Shown here: positions 1 to 11,125 of the stretch, one piece after another
Position numbering within the stretch: the first letter of the stretch is position 1
Layout: the number at the start of each line of letters is the position of its first letter
Source: Epiperipatus broadwayi
Lineage: Eukaryota > Onychophora > Udeonychophora > Euonychophora > Peripatidae
Length of the DNA: 64,000 bases
NCBI GenBank assembly: GCA_028023455.1
Contig: JAQFVV010006825.1
Location: 252,001 to 316,000 of the forward strand
Reading direction: 5' to 3'
Notes under the pieces: model-generated
What the model was told of the DNA's origin: nothing
The model's input: the letters and a program-made list of their open reading frames with translations, nothing else
Database searches by the model: none
Position numbers and translations under genes: made by a program

Positions 1-850
1 TTAATGAAAATATGGTCAACAAATAAGCCAGTTCAGCAATCCAATTGTTGTCATGGAAAATATTTCTCAATTCTGAATTTTTTGTTTCTAGAACTTAATT
101 CACAAAGTTTGATTGGTATTTTCCTTTCGACAGCCATTGTACTTCTGCATGAAGTAATGAATTTTCATATCCAGATCCCATTTCATTGCAAAAACTTGAA
201 AATAGATTTGAATTCAGAGAATTGCATTTAATGTAATTTATTATTTTTATCGATTGAATAAGAATATTATTCAAGTCAGGAGACAATTTTTTAGTAGTTT
301 AAATGCTTGCAGTTTATACCACAATGAGTAAAAATCATTTTGTCAAATACTACTTCTTCAATTTTTTTGCAATTCCTGAATGTTTTCCTATCATATAAGT
401 CTATCAGTACATAAGCCAACACATTTTTTACAATTAAGTGAGGTCTTTTTGATGTAATAACAATTGTTTTAAATTTATCCCAACTAGTTATATAATTAGT
501 AAGTTCAGTGCAGCAAAAAATAATCCTTTACATCATTGATTTCATAATCAACATAAAGAATACAACACAAAAATACGGCTTTATTAATAACATCTCTCAA
601 TTCGTCTATTTGAATTGTAAAAAAATGATTTACTTATTCTTCGAAATAATTGATTTACAACATCAGTCACTAATTCATCAAATCTGCAGTAAATAGTATC
701 ATTAGAAAGAGGCAAAGTATTCATTTTATATCAAGCAACCGTATCAATAATTTCAGAACACACATCTATTAAACGTAATATAATTAAGCTTTTGGAAATC
801 GAGTACGCACTGCTTTTTGCATATAGCAATCTTTAAAGCAGTTAAATATG
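1..850 (-). mobile_element. hAT-superfamily transposase relic (ZBED5/SCAND3-like)
   Basis: Reading the minus strand from about 850 down to 1 gives broken pieces of a domesticated-type hAT transposase. In order these are a segment like LKIAICKK (about 800-843), PLSNDTIYC (about 686-717), a long decayed middle, MSPDLNNILIQ (254-286), then CNEMGSGYEN and LLHAEVQWLSKGK (about 118-185), and a final AYLL-type piece near position 30. These match in order the conserved blocks of ZBED5/SCAND3-like hAT proteins, where the block ending in WLSRGK lies in the catalytic RNase-H-like region. The frame is interrupted many times and the C-terminal part runs off the window start, so this is a dead copy. Assignment to hAT is confident; subfamily is inferred from remembered family motifs. 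Confidence 0.72.
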
Positions 851-1154
851 ATGATTTTATAAAAGACTTATCAACTAAAATAAATTTTTTAAAAAATGAT
901 TTTTGTTTTTCAATTCAGCGTTTTTACTTTAAAAAAAAAAAAAATATCCAGTAGTTTATTTTGTACATTTGAATAAGTGGTATATAAATGATACTTTAAT
1001 TTTGTTGGTTTCATACATTCATTGGATAAAATTTTTCTGCAAATAATACATTGAAGTCCGGATAATTTTTTTTCTGATTCAATTTTAAATAATCAGGATT
1101 GAATTGACAAACAACAGTAAATTTTCATTTTGCCTAATTTTGTAAATAAATAAT

Positions 1155-1253
1155 ATCACATGATCACCATTTCGGAGTGGCACTATTGTATGGAGAGTTT
1201 TGCCTGTTTTAACAACAGTTAAGAGCAAGCATAAGAAATGGTGATCATGTGAT
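1155..1253 (+). mobile_element. Family B MITE, internally deleted copy with perfect 18-bp terminal inverted repeats
   Basis: The left end (1155-1172, ATCACATGATCACCATTT) is the exact reverse complement of 1236-1253. Between them is the family B internal text (box GGAGAGTTTTGCCTG). Longer relatives at 33038, 35991 and 56743 carry about 150 bp of extra interior, so this copy has lost its left interior while keeping both ends. It is non-coding and probably depended on a transposase supplied in trans. No clear target duplication is visible. Confidence 0.6.
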
Positions 1254-1425
1254 GTTTAGTGGTTTAATACCAATCCTGCCTAATAGGATAGTGGTGGCTA
1301 TGGTTATTAAAAAACCAAAGACACCAAAGTATATGGGTACTGAACTGAGTTCAGATCTATATGACTATATAAGATACTGAGATTGGATTAAAAATATTAT
1401 TGTGTTTCAATTTTAAACTCATAGT
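1254..1425 (+). repeat. Companion module that follows family B (shared with 56907-57081)
   Basis: This 170-bp segment starts TTTAGTGGTTTAATACCAAT and runs to CTCATAGTTTTGTAG. It recurs after the family B copy near 56.9 kb with the same junction, so B plus this module moved or duplicated as one composite unit. It contains TGACTATATAAG, a TATA-like string, but no ORF. Similarity over the full module is roughly 85-90 percent by eye. Confidence 0.6.
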
Positions 1426-1439
1426 TTTGTAGAGATAAA

Positions 1440-1640
1440 AGGTGGTTGCTAGAGGGTTGCATTAGATCCTAAGATCTAGGTGCAGTGCTCTCAAATCTAA
1501 GGCTTCTCACTGATGAAAGCTAGACATTAGTCTGGGGATATTGGATGAATAGGCATTATATAGGGATTTTATGGACAAACCATCTGGCATCCATTGATTA
1601 CTCTGGATTGCACTAAGTAGCACTACTTTATGAAGACTGT
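1440..1640 (+). mobile_element. Second, partial family B copy with a tRNA-like leader
   Basis: From about 1536 the text GTCTGGGGATATTGGATG continues through CATCCATTGATTACTCTGG, matching the left interior of family B. It stops before the right terminal repeat. The preceding 80 bp (GGTGGTTGCTAGAGGG, then a 6-bp stem AGATCC/AAGATCT) looks like a degraded tRNA-derived head, which is a weak call. It lies in the same orientation as the copy just upstream. Confidence 0.5.
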
Positions 1641-2660
1641 GTTAAATAAATAATATTTTCATTAACATTAAACGTACTTATACTTGGATTGTGAAAAAAA
1701 TCAGCAATAGTTTTTGATTCTTTTCTTATTACTATTCATTTTTAAATGGTTAATATGTATCAAAAAACATAAATATCAAATACTTAATATAGTTTAAATA
1801 GAGTACACACCCATTATATAGTAGTTTCTATCATTGTGTGTGTAGCACCAATGCAATTCCGATCAGCTGGCTGTGGAAAATTACATAATACATACAACTC
1901 AACTGTTAAATTATTTTTGTAAATACCAAAATATGCCTCAGTTCATGAAATGTGCATGTGGAAAATTGTTAATGGAGCAATGTTTTTACTGTGAGGTAAC
2001 TTATATTAGGAAAGAGAAATTTTTTTAAATTTCTTATAGTGTTTTAGTTTCATAATTTATTTCTATGAACTCTAAGAATAAAACCAACAATCAAAAGAAA
2101 ATCTTGTAACTGAATTAAAGATAAATTTAAAAAAATAGTCATAATTTAAAAAAGTGTAAAAAAATATGTACGAAATATGAACGAATTTATAAATCTTTTG
2201 CTGAAGACTAAAATTTTTCTGCAGACCATCAATGTATGCATCCCACTCGTTGAAAAATACTGATTTAGATAATTATGAAAACTAAGTATTTCTATTTTTG
2301 GAATTTTTAGGTATATCACAGAAAGGTTTCTTATACTAAAAATTGACCGCAAAAAAGCGTATCAATATCATTAAAATACTTTCTTTTTTAACTCGGAGAT
2401 TTTATAATAGACTTTGACTTCAATTTAATAAAAATAAAGATATTGACACTGGGAACATGAATGGTTTTGTAGTTATTAAATTTATCTACAACAAATAAAT
2501 TGGTTATCATCAAAACTTTGTTTAGCCACAAAAGCTACTGTAAAAATTGGTATACATCAGGTTTAAACAATATTATTTTATAAATTATGTTATAGTTATT
2601 ATTTGCCTGACCATTTACAATGATGGCATTTTAGTTCCAATTATATGCTGAAGAATTTCT
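1641..2660. other. AT-rich stretch, no recognisable gene
   Basis: Both strands are full of stops. A 68-codon minus-strand frame (2146-2352) has no family I recognise and no codon signature above background. One shifted reading there (NEWDAYIDGLQKNFS) looks mildly protein-like but I cannot assign it. Confidence 0.5.
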
Positions 2661-2890
2661 TTCATCTAACATTTAATATTTAATGTCTTTAAACAAATTT
2701 AAATTTTATTTAAATTTTCCAGTTACATTCAACTGTTAGTAATAGCACATAGGTTAGAATATATATATATTATGTAGTATTATTTTTCTCTTTTCTTCAG
2801 GTGTTGCTGGTCTGACCAATGACAGTACTAGAATGGAAATTAAACCCGAATCTTTAGATTCTTGAATATTGAATTTTAAATTAACTCTTA
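2661..2890 (-). mobile_element. SINE A copy (tRNA-derived), reverse orientation
   Basis: This aligns with the paired copies at 41.1-41.6 kb. The tail lies on the left (catctaaca...aatgtcttt), followed by CATTCAACTGTTAGTAATAG and GGTGTTGCTGGTCTGACC. The head lies on the right (ttcttgaatattgaattttaaa). On the minus strand the head carries a B-box-like string related to GTTCAATTCCCATGCTAG. A short TA expansion (2759-2771) sits inside it. SINEs are non-autonomous and rely on LINE proteins. Confidence 0.6.
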
Positions 2891-4550
2891 AGATATTTTG
2901 TCCAGAGTGTTACTTTAAAATTTACTGTTCATAAATCTCAAAAATATGGCTAAAATAAATTTTTGTTCTTAAAAAAAGAACTGTTGCTCTTACTAAATTT
3001 CAATGGATGTTAAATATTAAAATTGCCTACTCAGATTACAAGCATATCATGTGATGAAATCCATTTAAGGGTTGTGATGCAAATATGAGTAAGCCTGTTC
3101 ATGGGTTCTAAAAGAAAACCTTGAATGGCTTTCTGCCAAGAACTGTATTATTTAAATATGGAATTCTTTAATGTTAAGGCATAATAAAAGTAAGATGGAT
3201 CTTTATAAACAATATTCTAAATGACAAATAGATTAAAATCATATAGAATTGACATTTTCTGATTACCTTCACTCATATCTTTATTTTTTCATTAAAATAT
3301 AAATATATTTATAATCCCATTAAATCATTTGACAATATTTATAAAATAATACCTGAACCAACAGATTAGTTTTATGACCTGGAAATAATGATATAATAAT
3401 AAATATGATTTATTTTGCTGACACAATCTAGCTGTTATTTTTGCGAAAAAACATATTTAACTTACTTAAACTAAAACCACTCTCTGTCATTTTAAAAATA
3501 GAAATGTTGTAAACTTCAAGACTATTATATTTTTTTAGAAGTATATGGATTCATGATATTGGGTTACCAAATTTTAAGAATTCTTTTATTTTTTCCAATA
3601 CAAAAATAATAAACATAAAATTCAGTACTTATTAAGAAATATCCGTTGTTATAAGCTATAGCAAAAGAATATTCAAAGATTTTATTGAATAGCTTTCTTA
3701 CAATCATAAATGAAACATAATAAAAAAGCATAAGATTTATGTTTTATTTTAATTAAATCAATACAATAAAAATGTTATGAGCAAAAAGATATGATTTATA
3801 TATGCTTTAATATTTTGAACAAAGTATTTGACTCAGTTGACTAAAAATATTTGTGGCTTTGTTTGGAAAAAAAATGATTATTTATAGAAATTTATTAATC
3901 TTACATAATAAATACATGAAGGTCTTAGAAAAACTTCATTTTTTGACTCTTATGTTTACAATATGCTGATAATTATTACACTTGTCAATTTAAAGTATAA
4001 ATTGAACCTTTTAATACTAAGTAAGACACATGCAAGATTTTGGCTTAAAATTCAATCTTCAAATCTGTTATTCTATCAATTTATAATAGAAGAAAAATAA
4101 CTTGGAGATTTATGACTTTACTAATATGAATAGGCTTAAATATTTTGATAGCTTTTAGATAAAAATAACAACAACTATGCTTTGATGTTAGGTTTTGATG
4201 CAGACTTTAATATGCAGCTATTGCACTTTATAAATGAAAAGATAGGATAGTTTGTCATAATAATATAACTATTTTTCTATATTAATTCCATATAGGATGT
4301 GTTAGTAGTGGTAAAGTGAAATAGCATGCCCTTATTGATATACATGAAGGCATTACATATCCCTTAATGTTCTGGAAATATCAATAGCAAGGTCATAAAA
4401 TCCAGTTGTCATGTTCATCGGTTTACTGGATTTAATAATATAATGCTAAATCTAACAGTGTTAGGGAATATCTTGATTAATTAATTACACAAAACTAATG
4501 ATCAATAACAGATTCTCTAAAATGTATTATATGGAGAACTTGAGGATAGT
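2891..4550. other. AT-rich stretch, nothing recognised
   Basis: No open frame longer than about 60 codons, no family similarity that I can see, and no repeats beyond short A and T runs. CpG is almost absent. Confidence 0.5.
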
Positions 4551-4765
4551 TTCATAGGATGTGCTGATCGCATTTACACTATAAAAATAGTATATATAAG
4601 CGCTTTAAAACGCTGGGTGAAGAAGCTGTTAACGGCAAGAAAAAACAATCAAAATAAATCAATGTAGGCTGAAAGCTTTCGAGATGTTATCCCTCATAAT
4701 CATATAAAAAATATTACTAGGAGATGTAAAAAAATGCTGAACTAATTGCTTTCCTTAGAAGGACG

Positions 4766-4773
4766 TGACGTCA
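4766..4773. promoter_or_regulatory. Perfect CRE palindrome (TGACGTCA) in a small CpG-bearing patch
   Basis: TGACGTCA is the full CREB/ATF site, and here it lies within GGACGTGACGTCAC. The surrounding 4555-4780 has several CpGs (gatcgc, agcgct, acgctg, tttcgag) and a TATA-like TATATAAGCG at about 4593, unlike the CpG-poor flanks. No transcript or coding frame is visible, so function is speculative; an 8-bp match can occur by chance. Confidence 0.3.
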
Positions 4774-4780
4774 CAATATA

Positions 4781-6639
4781 TGAACAAATAGGTATGTAAT
4801 ATAGAAGATTTTATGATTTGAAGATTGGTTTGTATAATAACAATAATATTCACATATATATATTTGTATTTATCTCTGTTTTCTAGAATTGTGCATTTAT
4901 GATAGCTTCTAATTTTAGTTACAAGTATAGCATGTTAAAATAAGTTGTATTTTAAATTGCGATTTCTTTTACAATGATATTTGTCAGCTGACTATTTACT
5001 ACAACTATTTTAAATAAGCATTTATTTTATATAGCGTATTCATTTATTATTAACACTCGCAAAGCGTATGCACAATTAGCTTAAAAGGCTGATATTTGAA
5101 TGATACAACTACTTTAACTAATTTCGATCCTAAATCAGTCAAAATATTTCCTTAATAAAATTTAAAAAAAGTTTGTATAAAAATGACTATATATATATGG
5201 ATAATTAATTAATCTATAAAATCATATTTATAGATACTACCAAGTTCATTCCCAATTGGATGAATGATACTTAAATAAGATGTCATTCCATACCAATGAC
5301 TTATATCTTGGTGGGAACAATTACCATTCATAGTTAATAAGTATGTACAACATTAATTTCTTTTTTCTAAGAAGTTAATTATTGAGAAAATTAGTATGTA
5401 AAATATAATCATTTTCAATTGAATATATATAAATATTTTTTCTGAAACTATATACAGAGTAAGCATAAACTTTATCAAATTTACCATTGTGTTTATTTAC
5501 TCCCTCGTCTTCCCCTCCCCCTTCACCAGTTAGCAGTTGAAAAAAGAGAAAAAAATATTAATCATTTTATTTACATTCGTGGTTAATGTTTTAAGTAAAT
5601 TTCTCATGATAAGAGTAGAAGATAAATTTTACTTTTTATTTACTAATGTAATCAAATATTTAATTTAGTATGCATTCAGATGAATGCATACCAAAAATCT
5701 TGTAAAACCATTATTTACTTTATATAAATATTTATATCTAGATTCAAAACTAAATATTTAAATTTTTATTTGTCTGATTTTCATCACTCTTCTATATTTA
5801 ATACACATATGTAATATCATCACTATCATCAACTTTGATTAATGTAGTATCTTCACACATTTTATTACTATCTTTTTCTTGATGATGATGCAGAAATATA
5901 ATCTTGTCAAAAATTCCCTTTTCAAATCTAGTTTTTCCATTAACATTATGGAAGTTATAGTTTAAGGTTATAAAGTTAAATATGTTACTTTTCAGCATAA
6001 TTTAGTGCAATTACAGAGTGGTGGATTCAAAAGCTAAGTGTTTGAATGTCAGCTCTATCATTTCAGTACTCATAGGTTATATTGTCTCCCAAGCAATGAA
6101 TCATTCAGTTATTTTGGCCTGTCTTGTTAGTGCAATGTCAAAGTCGAGAATTTGAGATAAAAGATTAGGATTGATTTTTTGTTGAGTAAGATAACTGGAA
6201 AAACATACACCATCTTAGCTTACCCAGTGAATCTGTTAAATGCTCAAATTGTTAGTATCATGCTACAATGTCAAATGCTTTCATAAATAATTTGTTATAC
6301 AATTATCAAATTCTGCCTGATTTTCTTGTTTTTGGATAAAAAAACATTGATAATTCTATATTTAGCCATTTTTGATCATGTTGTCTCATTTCTCCAATAG
6401 ACATGTAGAAAATTATAAAAGTCTCTATTGCATATATCAATTTAATAAGAATATTTAATTGATCTTGGTTAGATATGTGCAATAGACTTAATTTCATATG
6501 CAAGTAAAATAATAATAACCCTAATTAATGAACATCTTAAGGGTTTACTTTTCTACAAATATCCAATGAGCAGTCATTATTAATCACTGGGAGAATAACA
6601 AGAATTCAAATATTAATGTTCATTGAAAGATTGACAAAT
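4781..6639. other. AT-rich stretch with a pyrimidine-rich patch
   Basis: Positions 5500-5528 are strongly pyrimidine-rich (TCCCTCGTCTTCCCCTCCCC). A 66-codon minus-strand frame at 5798-5998 and a 65-codon frame at 6306-6503 are unassigned and look like chance. The segment 6000-6280 is somewhat more GC-rich but matched nothing I know. Confidence 0.4.
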
Positions 6640-7560
6640 GTAAATAACATGGTGATTAAAAACTATATGTTTGAAAAGTACAAAAAGCTTTTGATAAAAT
6701 AAAAAAATATGGAAACAATTTCTAGACATAAGGGCGGTTTTGCAATTGGTACAATTCTTTCAAAGATCACTGTGAATCTAATTCTGTGAATATCAAAATA
6801 GACAAGACATCATATTCTTATAAGATATTTATTAATGCGTGATATTGTCTAGAGTTTAAAATACAGACAGATGTTAAACAGGAATGTATACTTCCTTTCA
6901 TTCTTTTAAATGCGTGCACTTTTATATTTCATGCAGAGTATTTTGAAAGTTAAAACAGATAAATAATATGAGATATTCTGATGATATTCTGATCTTAGTT
7001 TCTATAAAAAAATTTCATAAATAATCTTAAAAAATGCTTTAAAACCCAAAGTCATAATTATAAACTATGCCAAAAACAATTCTCACTACATTAGAGTTGT
7101 CTTATCTTTTGAAGTGATAGATAAGTATGTATATTTGGGTTCCATCATAATCATTAATGATCAATAGAATAAGAAAACATGCAAAAGAATTGTGATAGTA
7201 AAAACAGCTGCAAGACAACTGTATAAAATATGAAAAACTAAAATATTTCAAAAGCCAATGCATTAAAATAGAACAATAACCTTGTTTTACCAATTGCCAT
7301 TTATACTGTCAAAATTAAACATTCAAACAATCAGAAAAAAAACTATTGATGTGTGTTATTAGAGGATACTTCTAATTCCCTAAAATGCTCATAGGATCAA
7401 TATACCTATTTTTCCTGAACTTAAAATAAAAAATAAAATTGTCACTGTTAATAAAGAAAGGATAATAGCAAGTTTTCAACTCATAGTGAAGAGATGTAAC
7501 AGTATAAAAAAGCTTGTCTTTGATTAAAAATTGGAAAGTCATTATATATTTTGGATTATT
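6640..7560 (+). mobile_element. LINE reverse-transcriptase relic
   Basis: Non-LTR reverse-transcriptase blocks appear in the correct order on the plus strand but in three different frames. QKAFDKI (6681-6701) matches the DxxKAFD block, VKQECILPF (6873-6899) the QGCxLSPLLF block, and RYSDDILIL (6971-6997) the catalytic YxDD block. DKYVYLGSII (about 7120-7149) matches the FKYLGS block, then comes RQLYKIW (about 7210-7235) and a thumb-like TIRKKTIDV near 7330. Frameshifts and stops separate them, so the copy is dead. The best fit is an RTE/CR1/Jockey-type LINE; I cannot settle the clade. The 5' endonuclease part is not recognisable. Confidence 0.75.
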
Positions 7561-8475
7561 CACTTAAACACTTTCTATAAGAATAAGTAAATCACCAGCT
7601 ATAAATTCTATGAGATATTGTATATAGTTAAAAATTATGAAGTATAGAGGAGACAATGAAGTCCTTCATATATGACATTACTACCCCTTTTCCTGGATTG
7701 CAGATTAAATGATAATACTCTAACAACATATTTTATTGCAACAATACAAAAAAAATCATTTGAAACACTAATAATATATTAATAAGTAGAAACTGTTAAC
7801 TATGGACCAAATTGAAAATAATACTATTGATTTTGTGAACTTAAATGCCTTATTATTATTGAATATATGTGCATAATATTAGAAAATACTTTATTCTGAC
7901 AGAAAAATCAATATTAGATTTACCCATACTTAAAAAGTATTAACTTATTGTAATATTATAGGTAATAATCAGTTCATGAACAGTTATAATTATGGATTGG
8001 TAGCTGAATCATAAATGAATATATAGTGTTAAAGTTGAAAATGAGGGAGACATTAAAACAGACCCTATTTCAATGAATTTTTAATCTTTTTTAAATCCAA
8101 GTTTTACAACTCATTTATCTTTACTGACAACTTCATAATATTGCAAAAATACAAAACCTTTATAATATACTGTTTTATAATCTTCTTCAGAATATTATTA
8201 TAAGAACAACTGAAAAGAAAAAACTTGATATAATACAAAATAATAAAAAATGTAAATGTTTTATTTTACATCATTTTGATATATTTATGGATTATTCTTT
8301 TAAACTATGATTAAACTATTATTTAAAACATTGATGGAAATTATCAGTAAAAACTTATGTGAATATTTGTAAAATTTGTAGTAGAAGTAAAGTAACAGAC
8401 TCAATGGCTAAAGGAAAAAAAGCTTAACTTATCACATGATCTGAAAAACTAACACTTGACAATTTTACATAGGCA
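7561..8475. other. AT-rich stretch, nothing recognised
   Basis: No supported frame or repeat on either strand. Confidence 0.5.
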
Positions 8476-8862
8476 ATTATTTAAACATAATAAAACTATT
8501 GGAAAAAAAATGTTTATAAAAATTATTAAGAGATTTAACTGCTTTTCTGTCAGTTATGACTAAAAATGTCGCTAAAATTCCGTCATTTTTAATGCTACGG
8601 TAAAGATATTACCATTATTTGAAAGGTTATAAAAAGTTCCGTAAGATGCTGCCCTCTCTTCAATTATTTTACAAGTAAAAAAATCAATAAAACTGATGTT
8701 GAAGGTCTAACAAAAAAAGAGGACAGTCCGGCCTTGATGCTGATTGGCGGTTAACCGTCAAGGACAAAAAAAATCATGTGTCAATAACTAAACCGCTATG
8801 ATTATTTAAACATAATAAAATTATTTAAAAAAACATTTATAAAAAATTATTAAGAGATTTAA
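8476..8862. repeat. 62-bp direct repeats flanking a 262-bp CpG-bearing insert
   Basis: The segment 8476-8538 (ATTATTTAAACATAATAAAA... AGAGATTTAA) recurs at 8801-8862 with about 87 percent identity. Between them, 8539-8800 has clearly different composition, with several CpGs (gtcgct, tccgtc, tacggt, gtccgg, CGGTTAACCG) and a small hairpin CCTTGA...TCAAGG. It could be an insertion with a long target duplication, or unequal exchange. No ORF is present. Confidence 0.55.
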
Positions 8863-9195
8863 TACCACTAATTTTATGCATTCTTGTTATAAATTAAAAA
8901 TTATGCAAGCTAATTGTTTCTTTAAAACATCTCCAATAGAAATCCTGATGAAATAAATATTTATTTAAAAGCTTGCAAATTACTATTGGGTATGAGGTTT
9001 TTAATCCACTTTTTCTTTTTAATATATAATTTAATAAGAATACTTAAATATCCATTATTTGTAGTGTACAAATTTTTTTTGAGAACTTTTAGCTATTAAC
9101 AAAACATCATAAAGAACCTGGGGAGAATCATTATCTTCAGTAATTAACTATGTAAGTTCATGAGTTGTGTTTAACTACATTTACATAAACCAGTG

Positions 9196-9300
9196 GCTAA
9201 AGCCTTGAGCAGTTTAGCACAGGTGGTAGAGTATTTGTTTTAGGATTGGGAAGTTCCAATACTAGTGCTTGCAGATCTGGCTATGAACTTCTTATGATTT
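9196..9300 (+). mobile_element. tRNA-derived SINE-like head
   Basis: TTTAGCACAGGTGGTAGAGT resembles an A box, and the later AGTTCCAATACTAGTG resembles a degraded B box about 35 bp on, the normal tRNA spacing. It lacks the stems of a working tRNA, so I call it a SINE or tRNA pseudogene fragment. Confidence 0.4.
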
Positions 9301-9921
9301 CCAAGTAATAAAGCCATATGCATTTTTTTTAGTGGCTAATAAATTCTATTTATAAAACAAATACTTTAAAGATAACTTTTTTAAAATATAGTATATTTGC
9401 TGGTGAATATGGCACTCCCCTTTAAAAAAATATTTCACATTAAATTCTGGACACTCAATTAAATATTGTCAGTAATACACTTATGTCAATTCCTTTACAC
9501 GTCTTTATGTTTATCAAATATTCCTTTATCAGATATGAAAACAAAATTGCTTTATAGAAAATGTATATTAAACAAATCAGACCTGCTAACAATTCAAGAT
9601 GTAGTCAACCACCTAGGGTTTATCTCAAAGAAAGACACACCCTCTGGCCTTTTATATATTGATTTGAGAATCTACAACTAAAGAGTTAAAAATAGAATTC
9701 TTATGATGTTTCAAACAAATTTTGTTTTTCAGATCCAACAATAAAGCTAGCTGAATTTGATAGTAAACTAGTATAATATAAGAAGATCCCCACTTCTTAA
9801 CCTTACACTAGATATTAAAATAATAGCAACTGGATTTAATCTTCCTAGACATAATTAGTGTCTCACTGACAGATTAAGGACAATCCATTATTGCATTCAT
9901 TTGCTTAATAATATCCATTTA
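9301..9921. other. No recognised gene
   Basis: A 71-codon plus frame (9466-9681) starts with TTG, not ATG, and resembles nothing I know. The rest is AT-rich and stop-dense. Confidence 0.4.
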
Positions 9922-10087
9922 TAATAATAACTGTAGCTCACTTTACAGCACAAATACTAATTATAATGAATGCTCTCCTTTCCAAACACAAGATAAAGTC
10001 TTTTTAAAAAAAAGAATGGATCAACTATATCCTTTTCACATAAACTGTATGTATAGGCAAATATGAAACATTTGGAACTGAGAGCAT
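9922..10087 (+). repeat. Dispersed repeat D, copy 1
   Basis: Shares TGTAGCT..TTTACAG..CAAAT.CTAATTATAATGAA and ACCAAACACAAGATAAAGTC-type text with 10245-10424, and its core with the hairpin at 44081-44233. It ends near CATTTGGAACTGAGAGCAT in both neighbouring copies. Non-coding. Confidence 0.6.
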
Positions 10088-10244
10088 GAAGATTTAATTA
10101 ATCACTTTAAATTATTTAGAATCTGATTTTTGTTGATGATGCTTGTGAAATTTTTTTACTATTTATGATATGTCATTATTAAATGAAAACTTTAAGCAAA
10201 TGTAAATATTTAATTTACATAACCCAATGTTTTTTATAAATTAT

Positions 10245-10424
10245 AACAATAATTGTAGCTAACTCCACTGCACATGCACTTTACAGATCAAATGCTAATT
10301 ATAATGAATACTCTCCTTACCAAACACAAGATAAAGTCTTTTAAAAGATAGAATGGATCCATTCTATCCCTTGCATCCAAACTATATGTATAGGCAAATC
10401 TGAAGCATTTGGAACTGAGAGCAT
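10245..10424 (+). repeat. Dispersed repeat D, copy 2
   Basis: Second direct copy about 320 bp after the first, roughly 80 percent identical. It contains a perfect 22-bp palindrome at 10347-10368 (two halves of GATAGAATGGA), which copy 1 lacks in perfect form. The tail is adjacent to a SINE A copy. Confidence 0.6.
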
Positions 10425-10433
10425 CTATATTGA

Positions 10434-10680
10434 CAAATGGCTATTTTAGAGCATCACATTCAATTCAGTATTTAAAGATCCAATATTCAATTTATATAGT
10501 TGTAGTGTCACTGCTGATGTGAGCAATATGTGATGAAGGAGAATAATAACACTTGTTTCATTGTGTTATATACTAACATGTGTGCTATTATTAACAGCTG
10601 ACTATTTGAAAAAATAAAATTAAGTTTGAATTTTTCAAAAGACAATTAAATGATGGAAATATACCAATATATAATTATAA
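10434..10680 (+). mobile_element. SINE A copy, forward
   Basis: Head TTTTAGAGCATCACATTCAA, then CAATATTCAATTTATA in the B-box place, then CATGTGTGCTATTATTAACAG and AATTTTTCAAAAGACA to a tail with ATGATGGAAATATACCAATA. The order and spacing match the plus copy at 41346-41620. It is diverged but close to full length. Confidence 0.6.
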
Positions 10681-10916
10681 ACAAAAGCTTACTTGAGAAT
10701 TTTTCAGATGTCTTAACTTGGCAATATGATTATGAAAAAAAAAAGCTTTTAAATTATATTTTAATAATAATTAATAAAAAAAACTGTTTCATATTTAATT
10801 TTTTAATGGAATATTTTTTATATCAACTAAAAATATCTGGAATATATAATGTTTTCCATTTAATAATAAAACAAAAAAAAATATTCTGTTGCTTTGATTT
10901 CATCAAATTTTCTGCT

Positions 10917-11030
10917 CCCCCCCCCCCCATAAACCTTCTTTCTTGTCTCTTTCTTGTTTATTCTTTGACTCAATTTTTCACTCCCTTTCATCTTCTTTCC
11001 TCCCATTTTTTTATCTCTTTAAAACTCATG
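10917..11030 (+). repeat. C12 tract and pyrimidine-rich tail
   Basis: Twelve uninterrupted C (10917-10928) are followed by about 100 bp of TTCTTTCTTGTCTCTTTCTT-type sequence. The C run stands out sharply in this AT-rich setting. Similar tracts are at 21390-21402 (13 C) and 38798-38807 (10 C). No gene is attached. Confidence 0.7.
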
Positions 11031-11069
11031 TAAATATAGATTATCACAAAGACCTGTGTAGTATAACAT

Positions 11070-11125
11070 CATAATAGAGTAGTGACCTTAAGAATTAAAG
11101 GTTTGAGATCGATTCCCAATTCAGA
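11070..11125 (+). mobile_element. tRNA-like SINE head fragment
   Basis: AGAGTAGTGACCTTAAGAA followed by GGTTTGAGATCGATTCCC resembles the anticodon-to-B-box part of a tRNA-derived SINE, followed by A-rich sequence. Too short to place in a family. Confidence 0.4.
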
